From contig NZ_AFIE01000024.1 of assembly GCF_000214135.1 (NCBI RefSeq), positions 1 to 48,969 on the forward strand: a stretch of DNA of 48,969 bases. The letters run 5' to 3'. The position numbers and the translations under genes are program-made. The first letter of the stretch is position 1; the number at the start of each line of letters is the position of its first letter. Under the pieces are notes generated by a model, which did not search any database, had not been told where the DNA came from, and saw only the letters and a list, made by a program, of their open reading frames with translations. The stretch comes from Acinetobacter sp. P8-3-8 (lineage in GTDB: Bacteria > Pseudomonadota > Gammaproteobacteria > Pseudomonadales > Moraxellaceae). Positions 17,955-26,432 of this stretch are shown here, piece by piece.

Positions 17955-19393
17955 ATGAAAAAGCATTTATTGATGAAAATAGCTTTATTGGGCGTAGTTC
18001 AGTCATTGGTAAGTTCAAGTGTTTTTGCAGATATTCCACTGACTCCTGCTCAGTTTGCGAAAGCTGATAGCCAAAAGTTTGATAAGAAAGTCCTATTATC
18101 AAATTTAAACAAACCGCATGCCTTACTTTGGGGACCAGACAATCAGATTTGGCTAACTGAGCTTGCTACAGGCAAAATTATACGTGTTAATCCAGAGTCA
18201 GGTGCTGCAAAGACAATATTCCAAGTTCCTGAGATTATAAATGATGATCATGCACAGAATGGTTTTCTAGGTTTTACATTCCACCCTAATTTTAAACAAC
18301 ATCCTTATATTTACGTTTCTGGTACTTTTAAAAACCCTAATGCGACGGATAAAAATCTACCAAATCAAACTATTATTAGACGCTACACCTATAACAAAAC
18401 AATGGATTCTTTTGAAAAACCACTGGATTTAATTACAGGCTTACCTTCAGCAAAAGATCATCAGTCAGGACGTTTAATTATTGGCCCAGACCAAAAGCTT
18501 TATTATACGATTGGTGATCAGGGGCGTAACCAATTGGCGTATTTATTTTTACCAAACCAAGCTCAGCATACGCCAACACAGCAGGATTTAAAAAATAAAG
18601 ATTATCATACCTATATGGGTAAAGTTTTGCGTTTGAATTTGGATGGAAGTATTCCAAACGATAACCCAAGTTTTGATGGTGTCGTCAGTCATATCTATAC
18701 GATAGGACATCGTAATCCACAAGGTTTGGCTTTTAGCCCAAATGGCAAGTTGCTACAAGCTGAGCAAGGACCAAATTCTGATGATGAAATCAATGAGATC
18801 ATTAAAGGTGGTATTATGGTTGGCCAAATGTAGCAGGCTATAAAGATGATAGTGGCTATGCCTATGCAAATTATTCTGCTGCCAAAAACCAATCTCAGAT
18901 TAAAGATTTAGCACAGAATGGTTTAAAAGTTATGGACGGTGTCCCTGTAACGAAAGAGTCAGAATGGCAGGGTAAAAACTTTGTTACACCATTAAAAACT
19001 TTATATACAGTACAAGATACTTATAGTTATAACGATCCCATGTGTGGTGAAATGACCTATATCTGTTGGCCAACGGTTGCACCTGCTTCGGCATACGTTT
19101 ATAACGGTGGTCAAAAAGCGATTTCAGGTTGGTCAAATGTATTGTTGGTTCCATCATTAAAACGAGGTGTGATCTTCCGTATTAAAATGGATCCGACATA
19201 TAGTGTGACTTATGATGATGCAGTGCCTATGTTTAAGAGTAATAACCGCTATCGTGATGTCATTGCTAATCCCGCAGGTAATGTTCTTTATGTATTGACT
19301 GATAAAGAAGGTAATGTGCAAAAAGATGATGGGACTGTGACCAATACTTTAGAGAATCCAGGCGCTTTGATTCGATTCACGTATACACCTTAA
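17955..19393 (+). pseudogene. gdhB: PQQ-dependent soluble glucose dehydrogenase, broken by a 1-base frameshift
   Basis: The two halves together encode the periplasmic sGDH of Acinetobacter (about 479 residues including a signal peptide ending near SSVFA). The first frame (17955-18833) carries the Gln of AQNG, the Asp-His of KDHQSG and the Arg-Asn of GHRNPQG, matching the PQQ/glucose residues known in A. calcoaceticus. It then runs off into GGIMVGQM-stop. The second frame, resuming by position 18818, continues with the expected GWPNVAGYKDD and keeps the later Lys (SLKRG) and two Arg (NRYRD). Restoring one base at about 18813, in an expected Asn codon, rejoins the frames. The rest is intact, so the loss is recent or a sequencing error. 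Confidence 0.9.
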
Positions 19394-19520
19394 CGGCTTT
19401 GTATGAATAATTGAACAGATGATTAGGAAGTTGATCTACTCAACGCTTTTTATTTAAGTTGATTGAATCAGTATGAGACTTCCTCATCATTTAGGTGTGA
19501 AAATGGATTGAAAATAAAAT

Positions 19521-20141
19521 ATGTTTAAACATCAATTTAAATCCTATTGGCAACAATTCTCCAATCACTTAATGCTGGAGGATGCGCATTCAAAAGCATT
19601 ATTACGTTTATTATTAGAAGCTTATTCTGAGCCACAACGTCACTATCATACGATTCAACATATTGTGGAATGTTTAGCATTTTTTCATCAGATAAAAAAT
19701 CAGTTGAATGACCCGATTGCTGTTGAGTTGGCGATTTGGTTCCATGATGCAATTTATAATCCGCAGGCTATCGACAATGAAGAAAAAAGTGCTGAATTAA
19801 TGGAGCAACATTGTTCACAATTATTTGAAAATACTCAACTTCAAAAAGTTTATAAATGGATTATTGCAACTAAAAAGCATTCACCTGCGGCAGATCAGGA
19901 CTTAAATTATTTATTGGACATAGATTTGGCAATTCTAGGGAGTTCCAAACAACGATTTGCAGAATATGAACAGCAAATTCAGCAAGAATATTCGTGGGTT
20001 GAGGCTGAGTTGTATCGGGTAAAAAGAGCAGAAGTATTAAACTATTTTTTTGAAATGAAACCTTTATATCAGACTGAATATTTTAGATATTTATTGGAAG
20101 AGCAGGCTAAATATAATTTAACAAGTCGTTTAAAGAAATGA
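19521..20141 (+). CDS. HD-superfamily metal-dependent phosphohydrolase-like protein
   Basis: 206 residues, resembling the COG4339 group of predicted HD hydrolases. HYH (residues 41-43) and WFHDAIY with H75-D76 provide the metal-binding His and His-Asp pair; the protein is otherwise helical. Family members are often labelled as N-methyl-D-aspartate receptor-like, which carries no functional meaning. The substrate is unknown. It starts 127 bp after gdhB and is probably independently transcribed. Confidence 0.7.
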   Translation: MFKHQFKSYWQQFSNHLMLEDAHSKALLRLLLEAYSEPQRHYHTIQHIVECLAFFHQIKNQLNDPIAVELAIWFHDAIYNPQAIDNEEKSAELMEQHCSQLFENTQLQKVYKWIIATKKHSPAADQDLNYLLDIDLAILGSSKQRFAEYEQQIQQEYSWVEAELYRVKRAEVLNYFFEMKPLYQTEYFRYLLEEQAKYNLTSRLKK

Positions 20142-20223
20142 GACAGATTGAAAAAATCAGAGTAGAAAGTAGACGATAAATTCTAAGCATTAAAAAGGAT
20201 AAAGTGAAAAAGAAATAGAATAA

Positions 20224-20252
20224 AAAGTGCCATTCAAAATAAATAGCACTTT
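20224..20252. terminator. Possible bidirectional terminator between convergent genes
   Basis: AAAGTGC pairs with GCACTTT around a 15-nt loop, with short A/T tracts on either side. The stem is only 7 bp, so the call is tentative. Confidence 0.5.
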
Positions 20253-20265
20253 AATTGCATATGGA

Positions 20266-20703
20266 CTAAGGACGAATAATCATACAGGTCGCTGTGGCAT
20301 GCGCATATAACTTACCATCTTCATCAACTAATTTACCTTCAGAAATTGCAAGATTTTTACTTAAATTAATGACAGAACCAATCGCGAGTAATTCTTTATC
20401 TTTAGGCACTGGACGGCACATTTTGACATTTAAATCGATTGTTCCATAACCCACACCAGCTTCCAAAGTGGTATGTACTGCACAACCTGTCGCAGAATCT
20501 AAAACAGTTGCAGCAAAACCACCATGTACGCCACCTAAAGGATTCAAATGACGTTGATCTGCCTTGACTTTAAAGCTGGCTTGACCATTAGAAATTTCAA
20601 ATAAATCCATTGGAATAGTTTCGCTGATACTCGCTCTTGGAATATGTCCAGCAACCATTGCTTGTAAAAATTCTAATCCTGTCATTTCTTTAGGGTGTTT
20701 CAT
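20266..20703 (-). CDS. PaaI-family hotdog thioesterase
   Basis: A 145-residue hotdog-fold protein with the family motif NPLGGVHGG (55-62) followed by the long central helix containing D69, the region that forms the active site in PaaI-type acyl-CoA thioesterases. It should hydrolyse a small or aromatic acyl-CoA in the cytoplasm; specificity cannot be read. AGGAT lies 8 nt before the ATG. Confidence 0.85.
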   Translation of the reverse strand: MKHPKEMTGLEFLQAMVAGHIPRASISETIPMDLFEISNGQASFKVKADQRHLNPLGGVHGGFAATVLDSATGCAVHTTLEAGVGYGTIDLNVKMCRPVPKDKELLAIGSVINLSKNLAISEGKLVDEDGKLYAHATATCMIIRP

Positions 20704-20819
20704 CTTGCTATCCTGATTGCCATTTTTAAATTAAGTTCCAAAAAGGAACTATTAAAATAAGATAAGCTGAGACAAGAAGACTGTCAAATCTTTTGTCGTG
20801 ACTGTAGCGTTAGAAAATT

Positions 20820-21065
20820 TTAATATTCAGTTGTGTAGAATTTTTCGAAATGGTCAGATTGATGAATGATTTTTAAGGCAATTTTCTCACCTGTTGCCCA
20901 TGTGGCATGTGCTTTTGCGAGATCCACATCGATAATATCTAATTCTTTGCACAGTGTTCTAGCACTCTCAATCACGATAAATTGAGGTGAGTGTGATTTT
21001 AAGCACTTAGCGATATAACGCTGAATGCCTTGTAGTTTATAGACATCAATTATTTTATAACGCAT
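20820..21065 (-). CDS. Small hypothetical protein (81 aa)
   Basis: I do not recognise a family. It encodes a soluble, mixed alpha/beta protein with no signal or membrane segment. The ATG at 21065 (MRYKIIDVYKLQG) is preferred to a TTG three codons upstream. It is separated from the thioesterase gene by about 115 bp and may be in the same transcript. Confidence 0.55.
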   Translation of the reverse strand: MRYKIIDVYKLQGIQRYIAKCLKSHSPQFIVIESARTLCKELDIIDVDLAKAHATWATGEKIALKIIHQSDHFEKFYTTEY

Positions 21066-21276
21066 ATTTTCCAAAGCTTATATTTAATTTATTGTTTTTC
21101 TAGTCTAATCCTAATGAATTGTAAATTTCAAATGATAAATAACGTAAATATAAATTCATTTTATATGTGAATTCAGGATATAAAATATTCATAAGGACTT
21201 CATCTAAAAATCATAGTATTTTTAGTTCAAACGATAAAATCAATTTATAAATTTAGACTCAAAAAGGAACAAGCTT

Positions 21277-21693
21277 ATGAAAGGACAGTGTCTTTGCGGC
21301 GTAACAACATTTGATGTTGAATTAAATAATCACGATGTCCATGTGTGTCATTGTTCAATTTGCCGTCGCCAAACCAGTGGCGTGATTATGACCATAGATG
21401 TAAAACAAGGTACTTTGGTTTTTGATCAGCAAGATCATTTGAGTGTTTTTAACTCATCAGAATGGGGCGAACGAGGTTTCTGTAATGCGTGTGGTACAAC
21501 TTTGTTTTGGCGAACTAAAGATCAAAGCTATTGTAATATCAATGCATTTTCATTAAATGATGCACTTCAAGATTTAAAATTGGATTTGGAGATTTATATA
21601 GACAACAAACCTGACTTTTATAGCTTTAAAAATGAAACGACAAAAATGACTGAGGCGGAAGTTGTGGCTTTATTTACAGCACAATCTGAATAA
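21277..21693 (+). CDS. GFA-family zinc-binding protein (CENP-V/GFA fold)
   Basis: 138 residues with the GFA cysteine set: C5-x-C7, C24-x-C26-x2-C29 and C69-x2-C72, which bind two zincs in this beta-sandwich fold. The founding member was named a glutathione-dependent formaldehyde-activating enzyme, but most paralogues, including this one, have no proven activity. AAGGAAC precedes the ATG. Confidence 0.85.
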   Translation: MKGQCLCGVTTFDVELNNHDVHVCHCSICRRQTSGVIMTIDVKQGTLVFDQQDHLSVFNSSEWGERGFCNACGTTLFWRTKDQSYCNINAFSLNDALQDLKLDLEIYIDNKPDFYSFKNETTKMTEAEVVALFTAQSE

Positions 21694-21736
21694 TCAAATT
21701 ATTTTCTTTGAAAATGGATTTCAAAATGTGTTGAAA

Positions 21737-22597
21737 ATGGACGTATCAGCAATGCTGTTTAAAATTGTATTGGCAATGATTGCTTTTGCTGCAAATTCAG
21801 TAATTTGCCGTTTTGCATTGGTGCAAAATCAAATTGATCCAATGAGCTTTAGCATCCTTCGTGTACTGAGTGGTGTTTTGGTTTTAAGTGTATTGTTGAT
21901 GGTGAGTTATCGCAAATCTCAAATCCGAACAAAACTTAATTGGAATCTCAAGCATGGGTTTTATCTAGCGACGTATATTGTTGCATTTTCATTGGCTTAT
22001 GTGAAAATTGATGCGGGTGTTGGTGCGTTATTGTTATTTGGTACAGTGCAATTGACTATGGTGATTTACGGATTATGTCATGGTGAAAAAATCAATTGGA
22101 AAAGAGCAGTGGGTTTGCTCCTTGCTTTTTCAGGCATTACGATTTTACTTTTACCGGGTGCAAATGCGCCAAGCCTAGGATATTCCTTGATTATGGTGAT
22201 TTCTGGTATTGCTTGGGCTGCTTATAGTATTTCAGGCAAAGATTCTGCTAATCCTTTAAATAGCACATACACCAACTTTGTTTGGGCTATACCATTTGTG
22301 GTTATTGCTGGATTTCTATTTGCACAAGATATTTATATAAGTTGGCAAGGTTTTATTTTAGCGATTGTTTCAGGAGGATTGGCTTCAAGTAGTGCTTATG
22401 TATTGTGGTATTCCATTCTCAAACAGATCGACAGAATCATGGCGAGCACGGTGCAATTAAGCGTGCCATGTCTAGCAATTATTGGTGGTTCGCTCTTTAT
22501 TGGTGAAAACATCGGTCTGAGAATTTTACTGTCGTCTGGAGCTGTACTGTGTGGAATTTTATTGGTTATTTTTGCAGTACCTAAAAAAGTAACTTGA
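21737..22597 (+). CDS. EamA/DMT-superfamily transporter
   Basis: A 286-residue inner-membrane protein with ten predicted transmembrane segments formed by two EamA repeats (about 1-140 and 145-285), the usual drug/metabolite transporter design. Substrate unknown. The ATG at 21737 is chosen because it begins just before the first membrane helix and does not overlap the previous gene; ATG 21752 is also possible. Confidence 0.8.
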   Translation: MDVSAMLFKIVLAMIAFAANSVICRFALVQNQIDPMSFSILRVLSGVLVLSVLLMVSYRKSQIRTKLNWNLKHGFYLATYIVAFSLAYVKIDAGVGALLLFGTVQLTMVIYGLCHGEKINWKRAVGLLLAFSGITILLLPGANAPSLGYSLIMVISGIAWAAYSISGKDSANPLNSTYTNFVWAIPFVVIAGFLFAQDIYISWQGFILAIVSGGLASSSAYVLWYSILKQIDRIMASTVQLSVPCLAIIGGSLFIGENIGLRILLSSGAVLCGILLVIFAVPKKVT

Positions 22598-22820
22598 GTT
22601 TGCATTGTTTAAAATAAGTCAGCTTAATATTTTATTTTTTTCGTTATTTTTCAATATTATTTTTTATAAAAATTAGCTATATTTATTGAAGTGTAAAATT
22701 TTATTGTTTGATAAATTTTCTCAAGTGTTAGGTATTCATTTATTTAGCATTCAAGACTTTCGTGCTCAAAATATAAAATTTAATGTCAACAAATCCTAAA
22801 TACAACAAAATCAAGAATGT

Positions 22821-24149
22821 ATGAAAAAGTTTATCAATCTCTTTATTCCTATTTTATTGAGCAACCTCGCCGTTGTAGTCGGTAGTGTTGCGGATACTAT
22901 TTTTTTATCACATGTGAGCACATCAGATGTCGCTGCAATGTCTGTGACGCTTTCTATTTATGCTTTGGTTTATATTTTGGGTTTTGGTTTATTGCAAGGT
23001 GTGATGCAAGAACTGGCTGAAGCAAATGGACGACATGCTTTAAATACATCGCAAATCATTATCAAACAAGGTGTATTGATCGTTTTATTGCTTTCTGTGT
23101 TTGGAATCATTTTTCTCACACATTCAGAGTCGGTTTTAAGACTTCTTGGTGCGGATCAGCATTTGCAAGCGCTGGTTTTAGATTGTCTTTTCATCTTAGC
23201 TTTGGCTTTACCTGCACAATTGCTATTACGAACCTTCTTTATCGTGACTCAAACATGCGGGCAAGCGAAATTGGTGTTTTATGCCAATATTTTTGCACTA
23301 ATCATAAAACTGAGCTTATCTTATGCTTTGATCTATGGTGTTCCTTATTTTCACATTCCCCAACTGGGTGTGAAAGGCGCTGTTACCGCGACAATGCTTA
23401 CTCAATGGATCATGTTGTTTGTTTATTATGGATTTTTCCTAGAAAAGAAATATCGGATTCAACTGGCGGGTCAATTCTTCGATTTTGATATTTTAAAAAA
23501 AATCTTGAGAATTGGTTTCCCAATGGCTGTCATTATCTTAATTGATGTCATTGCGGTGACTTTTATATCACTGCTTTCTATTCCTTTGGGAAATACAGCT
23601 TTAACAGCACATCAAATTGTTATGGGTATCACTTCATTACTGTTTATGTTCCCATCATCATTATCTGCTGCATATAGCATTTTAATCTCTACCAAAGTAG
23701 GAGAGGGTGATCTTCAAGCTGCATGGAAATTAACACAGCGGGCTTTGCAAATAGGATTGTTATTGGCCTTATCTATCGTGATTTGTGTTTATGGATTTAA
23801 AGATGTATTGATTCCTATCTTTACGAAAGATGCAGCCGTTACTGTTTTTGTAATGAATTTATTATTGATCGTTTGTGTCATGCATATTGCAGATGCGATG
23901 CTGTGCATTCTGGTTAATATGTTGCGTTGTTGGTCTGTGACAATTACCCCGATGTTTATTTATACCTCTGTGATTCTAGTGATTGGCTTAGGTGGTGGTT
24001 GGTATGTTGCGTATCATCCTATTGCTTGGCTTCAGTTTCATCTACCTGCGATGGGAATCTATGGGTTTTGGATTTTACTGACATTTGCTTATATTCTTGC
24101 TGTGGCAGTGTGTAGCCTATGTCTTAAATATCGGCAATATTTGAAGTAA
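22821..24149 (+). CDS. MATE-family efflux transporter
   Basis: 442 residues and about twelve transmembrane segments in two MatE bundles. The N-terminal FIPILLSNLAVVVGSVADTIFLSHVS matches NorM-like proteins. It should export cationic drugs or metabolites in exchange for Na+ or H+. The stop codon lies within the target duplication of the MITE-like element that begins at 24153, so that insertion happened at the very end of this gene and kept the stop intact. Confidence 0.88.
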   Translation: MKKFINLFIPILLSNLAVVVGSVADTIFLSHVSTSDVAAMSVTLSIYALVYILGFGLLQGVMQELAEANGRHALNTSQIIIKQGVLIVLLLSVFGIIFLTHSESVLRLLGADQHLQALVLDCLFILALALPAQLLLRTFFIVTQTCGQAKLVFYANIFALIIKLSLSYALIYGVPYFHIPQLGVKGAVTATMLTQWIMLFVYYGFFLEKKYRIQLAGQFFDFDILKKILRIGFPMAVIILIDVIAVTFISLLSIPLGNTALTAHQIVMGITSLLFMFPSSLSAAYSILISTKVGEGDLQAAWKLTQRALQIGLLLALSIVICVYGFKDVLIPIFTKDAAVTVFVMNLLLIVCVMHIADAMLCILVNMLRCWSVTITPMFIYTSVILVIGLGGGWYVAYHPIAWLQFHLPAMGIYGFWILLTFAYILAVAVCSLCLKYRQYLK

Positions 24150-24152
24150 GTA

Positions 24153-24542
24153 ACGTCAGTTCGGGATAAACTTTGATGTAAGTTATTGAAAAGATAGATT
24201 AGGCACAGCGGAGTCTTACCGTTTAAGAGTCAAATGCAAGGATTAACCCACTTCGTCTTGCACTTCGCTTGAAATATATTTCAATCTTGTTCAGGTTCGA
24301 CCTGAGAGGTACTACCTCGCAAGGCTTTCGGGATGAGTGGCACTGCCACGCAAGGGCAAAACCTGAGCTGTGATTAAAGCAGCGCAAGAGTTGCCAACTC
24401 GACAGATACCATCAAGTACCTAATATATCGCAAAAACAGTATATTACAGATCTTGCGGAATATATTCCTCATGCCTCGAACAATGCGACTGACGTTTCCG
24501 CGTATCAGATAGTTGGGAATATATCTTATCTCGAACTCAGGT
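24153..24542 (+). mobile_element. MITE-like element, copy 1 (390 bp)
   Basis: About 97% identical (13 substitutions seen) to 37253-37643, in the same orientation. The ends are imperfect 17-bp inverted repeats: ACGTCAGTTCGGGATAA on the left, and the right end read inward is ACCTGAGTTCGAGATAA. TAAGTA flanks both sides (24147-24152 and 24543-24548), which fits a 6-bp target duplication. No transposase is encoded. Internally it carries six short palindromes: 24271-24282, 24292-24304, 24306-24318, 24337-24349, 24388-24400 and 24457-24468. Confidence 0.88.
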
Positions 24543-24651
24543 TAAGTATTTAGACTGATTTAACTCTGTGTTTCATTTAAAAATTTAAATCTTATTTTTA
24601 ACTTATTGATTATATTTGTAATGAATCAATAATGATTTTGATTTAGAAATA

Positions 24652-24685
24652 AAAAACCCGCTCAGTTGAACTGAGCGGGTTTTTA
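24652..24685 (-). terminator. Terminator of aspC
   Basis: AAAAACCCGCTCAG pairs with CTGAGCGGGTTTTT around TTGA, a very strong stem with T/A tracts on both sides, 18 bp past the aspC stop. Confidence 0.95.
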
Positions 24686-24703
24686 TTTATAGAAATCTAT
24701 AGA

Positions 24704-25939
24704 TTATTTCGCAGCTTTTTCAGCTTCGATAGAAGCAATCGCAGCATCTACGCCTTCGATTGAATCAGCAGCTTTTTTGATACGTGCAAGCGCATCAACA
24801 AGAACTTCATCAGCAGTCGCATAAGAAATACGCATGAAACCACCTAAGCCGAATGCATCACCTGGAACAACAGCAACGCCTGTTTCTTCTAATAACCATT
24901 CAGAGAATTCTGTGCAAGATTTTAAACCTTTCGCACGAATCAATGGACGGATATTTGCATAAGCATAGAATGCGCCGTCAGCAGGTAAGCAAGAAATACC
25001 GTTAATTTCGTTCAAACCATTCACGACTAAGTCATGGCGACGTTTGAATGCTTCAATCATTGGTTCAAGAACATCTTGAAGGCCATTCAAAGCAGCTTCA
25101 GCAGCAACTTGTGAAATTGAAGTTGGGTTTGAAGTTGATTGAGATTGGATTTTTTTCATCGCACCAATTAGCTTAGCAGGACCCGCTGCATAGCCAATAC
25201 GCCAGCCAGTCATTGCATAGGCTTTAGATACACCGTTTAACACGATTGTACGGTCATAAAGGTCTGGAGCAACTGTTGCGATGTTATAAAATTCGTCATC
25301 CCAACGGATTGGTTCGTACATATCGTCAGAAGCGATATAAACTTCTGGATATTTGCGAAGAACGTCAGCCAAAGCTTCTAATTCAGCTTTGGTATAGATC
25401 ATGCCTGTTGGGTTTGAAGGGCTGTTTAAAACCACTAAACGTGTCTTGTCAGTGATCGCCGCTTCTAATTGCGCAGGAGTGATTTTGAAACGTTGTTCTT
25501 CACCACATTTTACGATAACTGGAACACCTTCAGCGATAATCACCATATCTGGGTAGCTCACCCAATATGGCGCAGGAATAATCACTTCATCGCCTTTATT
25601 TAATAAGGCAAGTGCTAAGTTAAAGAATGACTGTTTACCACCGCATGAAACCAAAATTTGGTTTGCAGCATAGTCAAGATTATTATCACGTTTTAACTTT
25701 GCAATAATTGCTTTTTTAAGGCCAGGCGTACCATCTACAGCTGTGTATTTGGTAAAACCGTTGTTAATTGCTTGAATAGCAGCATCTTTGATGTGTTGTG
25801 GGGTATCAAAGTCAGGTTCACCTGCACCCAAACCAATTACATTTTTACCCGCAGCTTTTAATTCTGCTGCTTTGTTGGTAACAGCAAGAGTTGGGGACGG
25901 TTTGATGGCATTAACACGATCTGAAAGACGTACGTCCAC
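24704..25939 (-). CDS. aspC: Aspartate aminotransferase (class I, subgroup Ib)
   Basis: A 411-residue PLP-dependent aminotransferase. PSNPTG, the PLP lysine in GVSKAYAMTGWRIGY and the substrate-carboxylate arginine near the C-terminus (GFMRISYA) are present. It interconverts aspartate/oxaloacetate and glutamate/2-oxoglutarate. The GTG at 25939 is preferred because AAGGA lies about 9 nt upstream and the protein then starts VDVRLSDRV as in relatives; a 16-residue upstream extension looks untranslated. Confidence 0.88.
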   Translation of the reverse strand: MDVRLSDRVNAIKPSPTLAVTNKAAELKAAGKNVIGLGAGEPDFDTPQHIKDAAIQAINNGFTKYTAVDGTPGLKKAIIAKLKRDNNLDYAANQILVSCGGKQSFFNLALALLNKGDEVIIPAPYWVSYPDMVIIAEGVPVIVKCGEEQRFKITPAQLEAAITDKTRLVVLNSPSNPTGMIYTKAELEALADVLRKYPEVYIASDDMYEPIRWDDEFYNIATVAPDLYDRTIVLNGVSKAYAMTGWRIGYAAGPAKLIGAMKKIQSQSTSNPTSISQVAAEAALNGLQDVLEPMIEAFKRRHDLVVNGLNEINGISCLPADGAFYAYANIRPLIRAKGLKSCTEFSEWLLEETGVAVVPGDAFGLGGFMRISYATADEVLVDALARIKKAADSIEGVDAAIASIEAEKAAK

Positions 25940-26158
25940 GGCATTATTCCTTCTTATAGGGATTAAAAATAAAAAGCACACTATCATAGCTTAAAATAGG
26001 GGATATCGTTGTTCAATATCTAAACAAATTCACCAGAAATCTACGAAAATTCAACTTTACTGTATCAAGACGCGACAAATTATCAGTGGTTCATATAAGC
26101 ACTCGCATCATTAAGCAATTTTACGTACAATATGCTCAGTTAAAATTGAGTGAATCAT

Positions 26159-26341
26159 ATGAGCACCCAAAATACTCCCAAGAAAAAGTCATTGGCAAAG
26201 TTACCTTTTCCAATGCCGTCGGCTTCTGCTGAAAATCAAGATGATGTCGCTCACAACCAAGTGCGTCCAAAACCTGAACAGTATGCAGATCGGACATGGA
26301 TGCCACCACGTGGTACACGTCGCTCTATGGGCAAAAGGTAA
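26159..26341 (+). CDS. Small basic hypothetical protein (60 aa)
   Basis: No family recognised. It is hydrophilic and proline-rich, with basic ends (PKKKSLAK at the N-terminus, PRGTRRSMGKR at the C-terminus) and no membrane segment. Reasons to believe it: clean codon usage, a terminator directly after the stop, and divergent placement opposite aspC with room for a promoter. The ATG at 26159 is preferred over a GTG three codons earlier. Confidence 0.65.
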   Translation: MSTQNTPKKKSLAKLPFPMPSASAENQDDVAHNQVRPKPEQYADRTWMPPRGTRRSMGKR

Positions 26342-26343
26342 TT

Positions 26344-26372
26344 AAAAATAGGTGCATTCAGCACCTATTTTT
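26344..26372 (+). terminator. Terminator after the 60-aa gene
   Basis: A perfect 11-bp stem, AAAATAGGTGC with GCACCTATTTT, around ATTCA, with T/A tracts on both sides. Confidence 0.9.
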
Positions 26373-26432
26373 ATATGTGTCATTTTTGAAATGTATGATT
26401 AATTCGTTAAAGTTATAACAATATTTAATAGC

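Noticed and set aside
21662-21736. Extended N-terminus of the EamA transporter
   Set aside because: It would start at TTG within the GFA gene, lacks a ribosome-binding site and adds a non-membrane extension atypical for the family.
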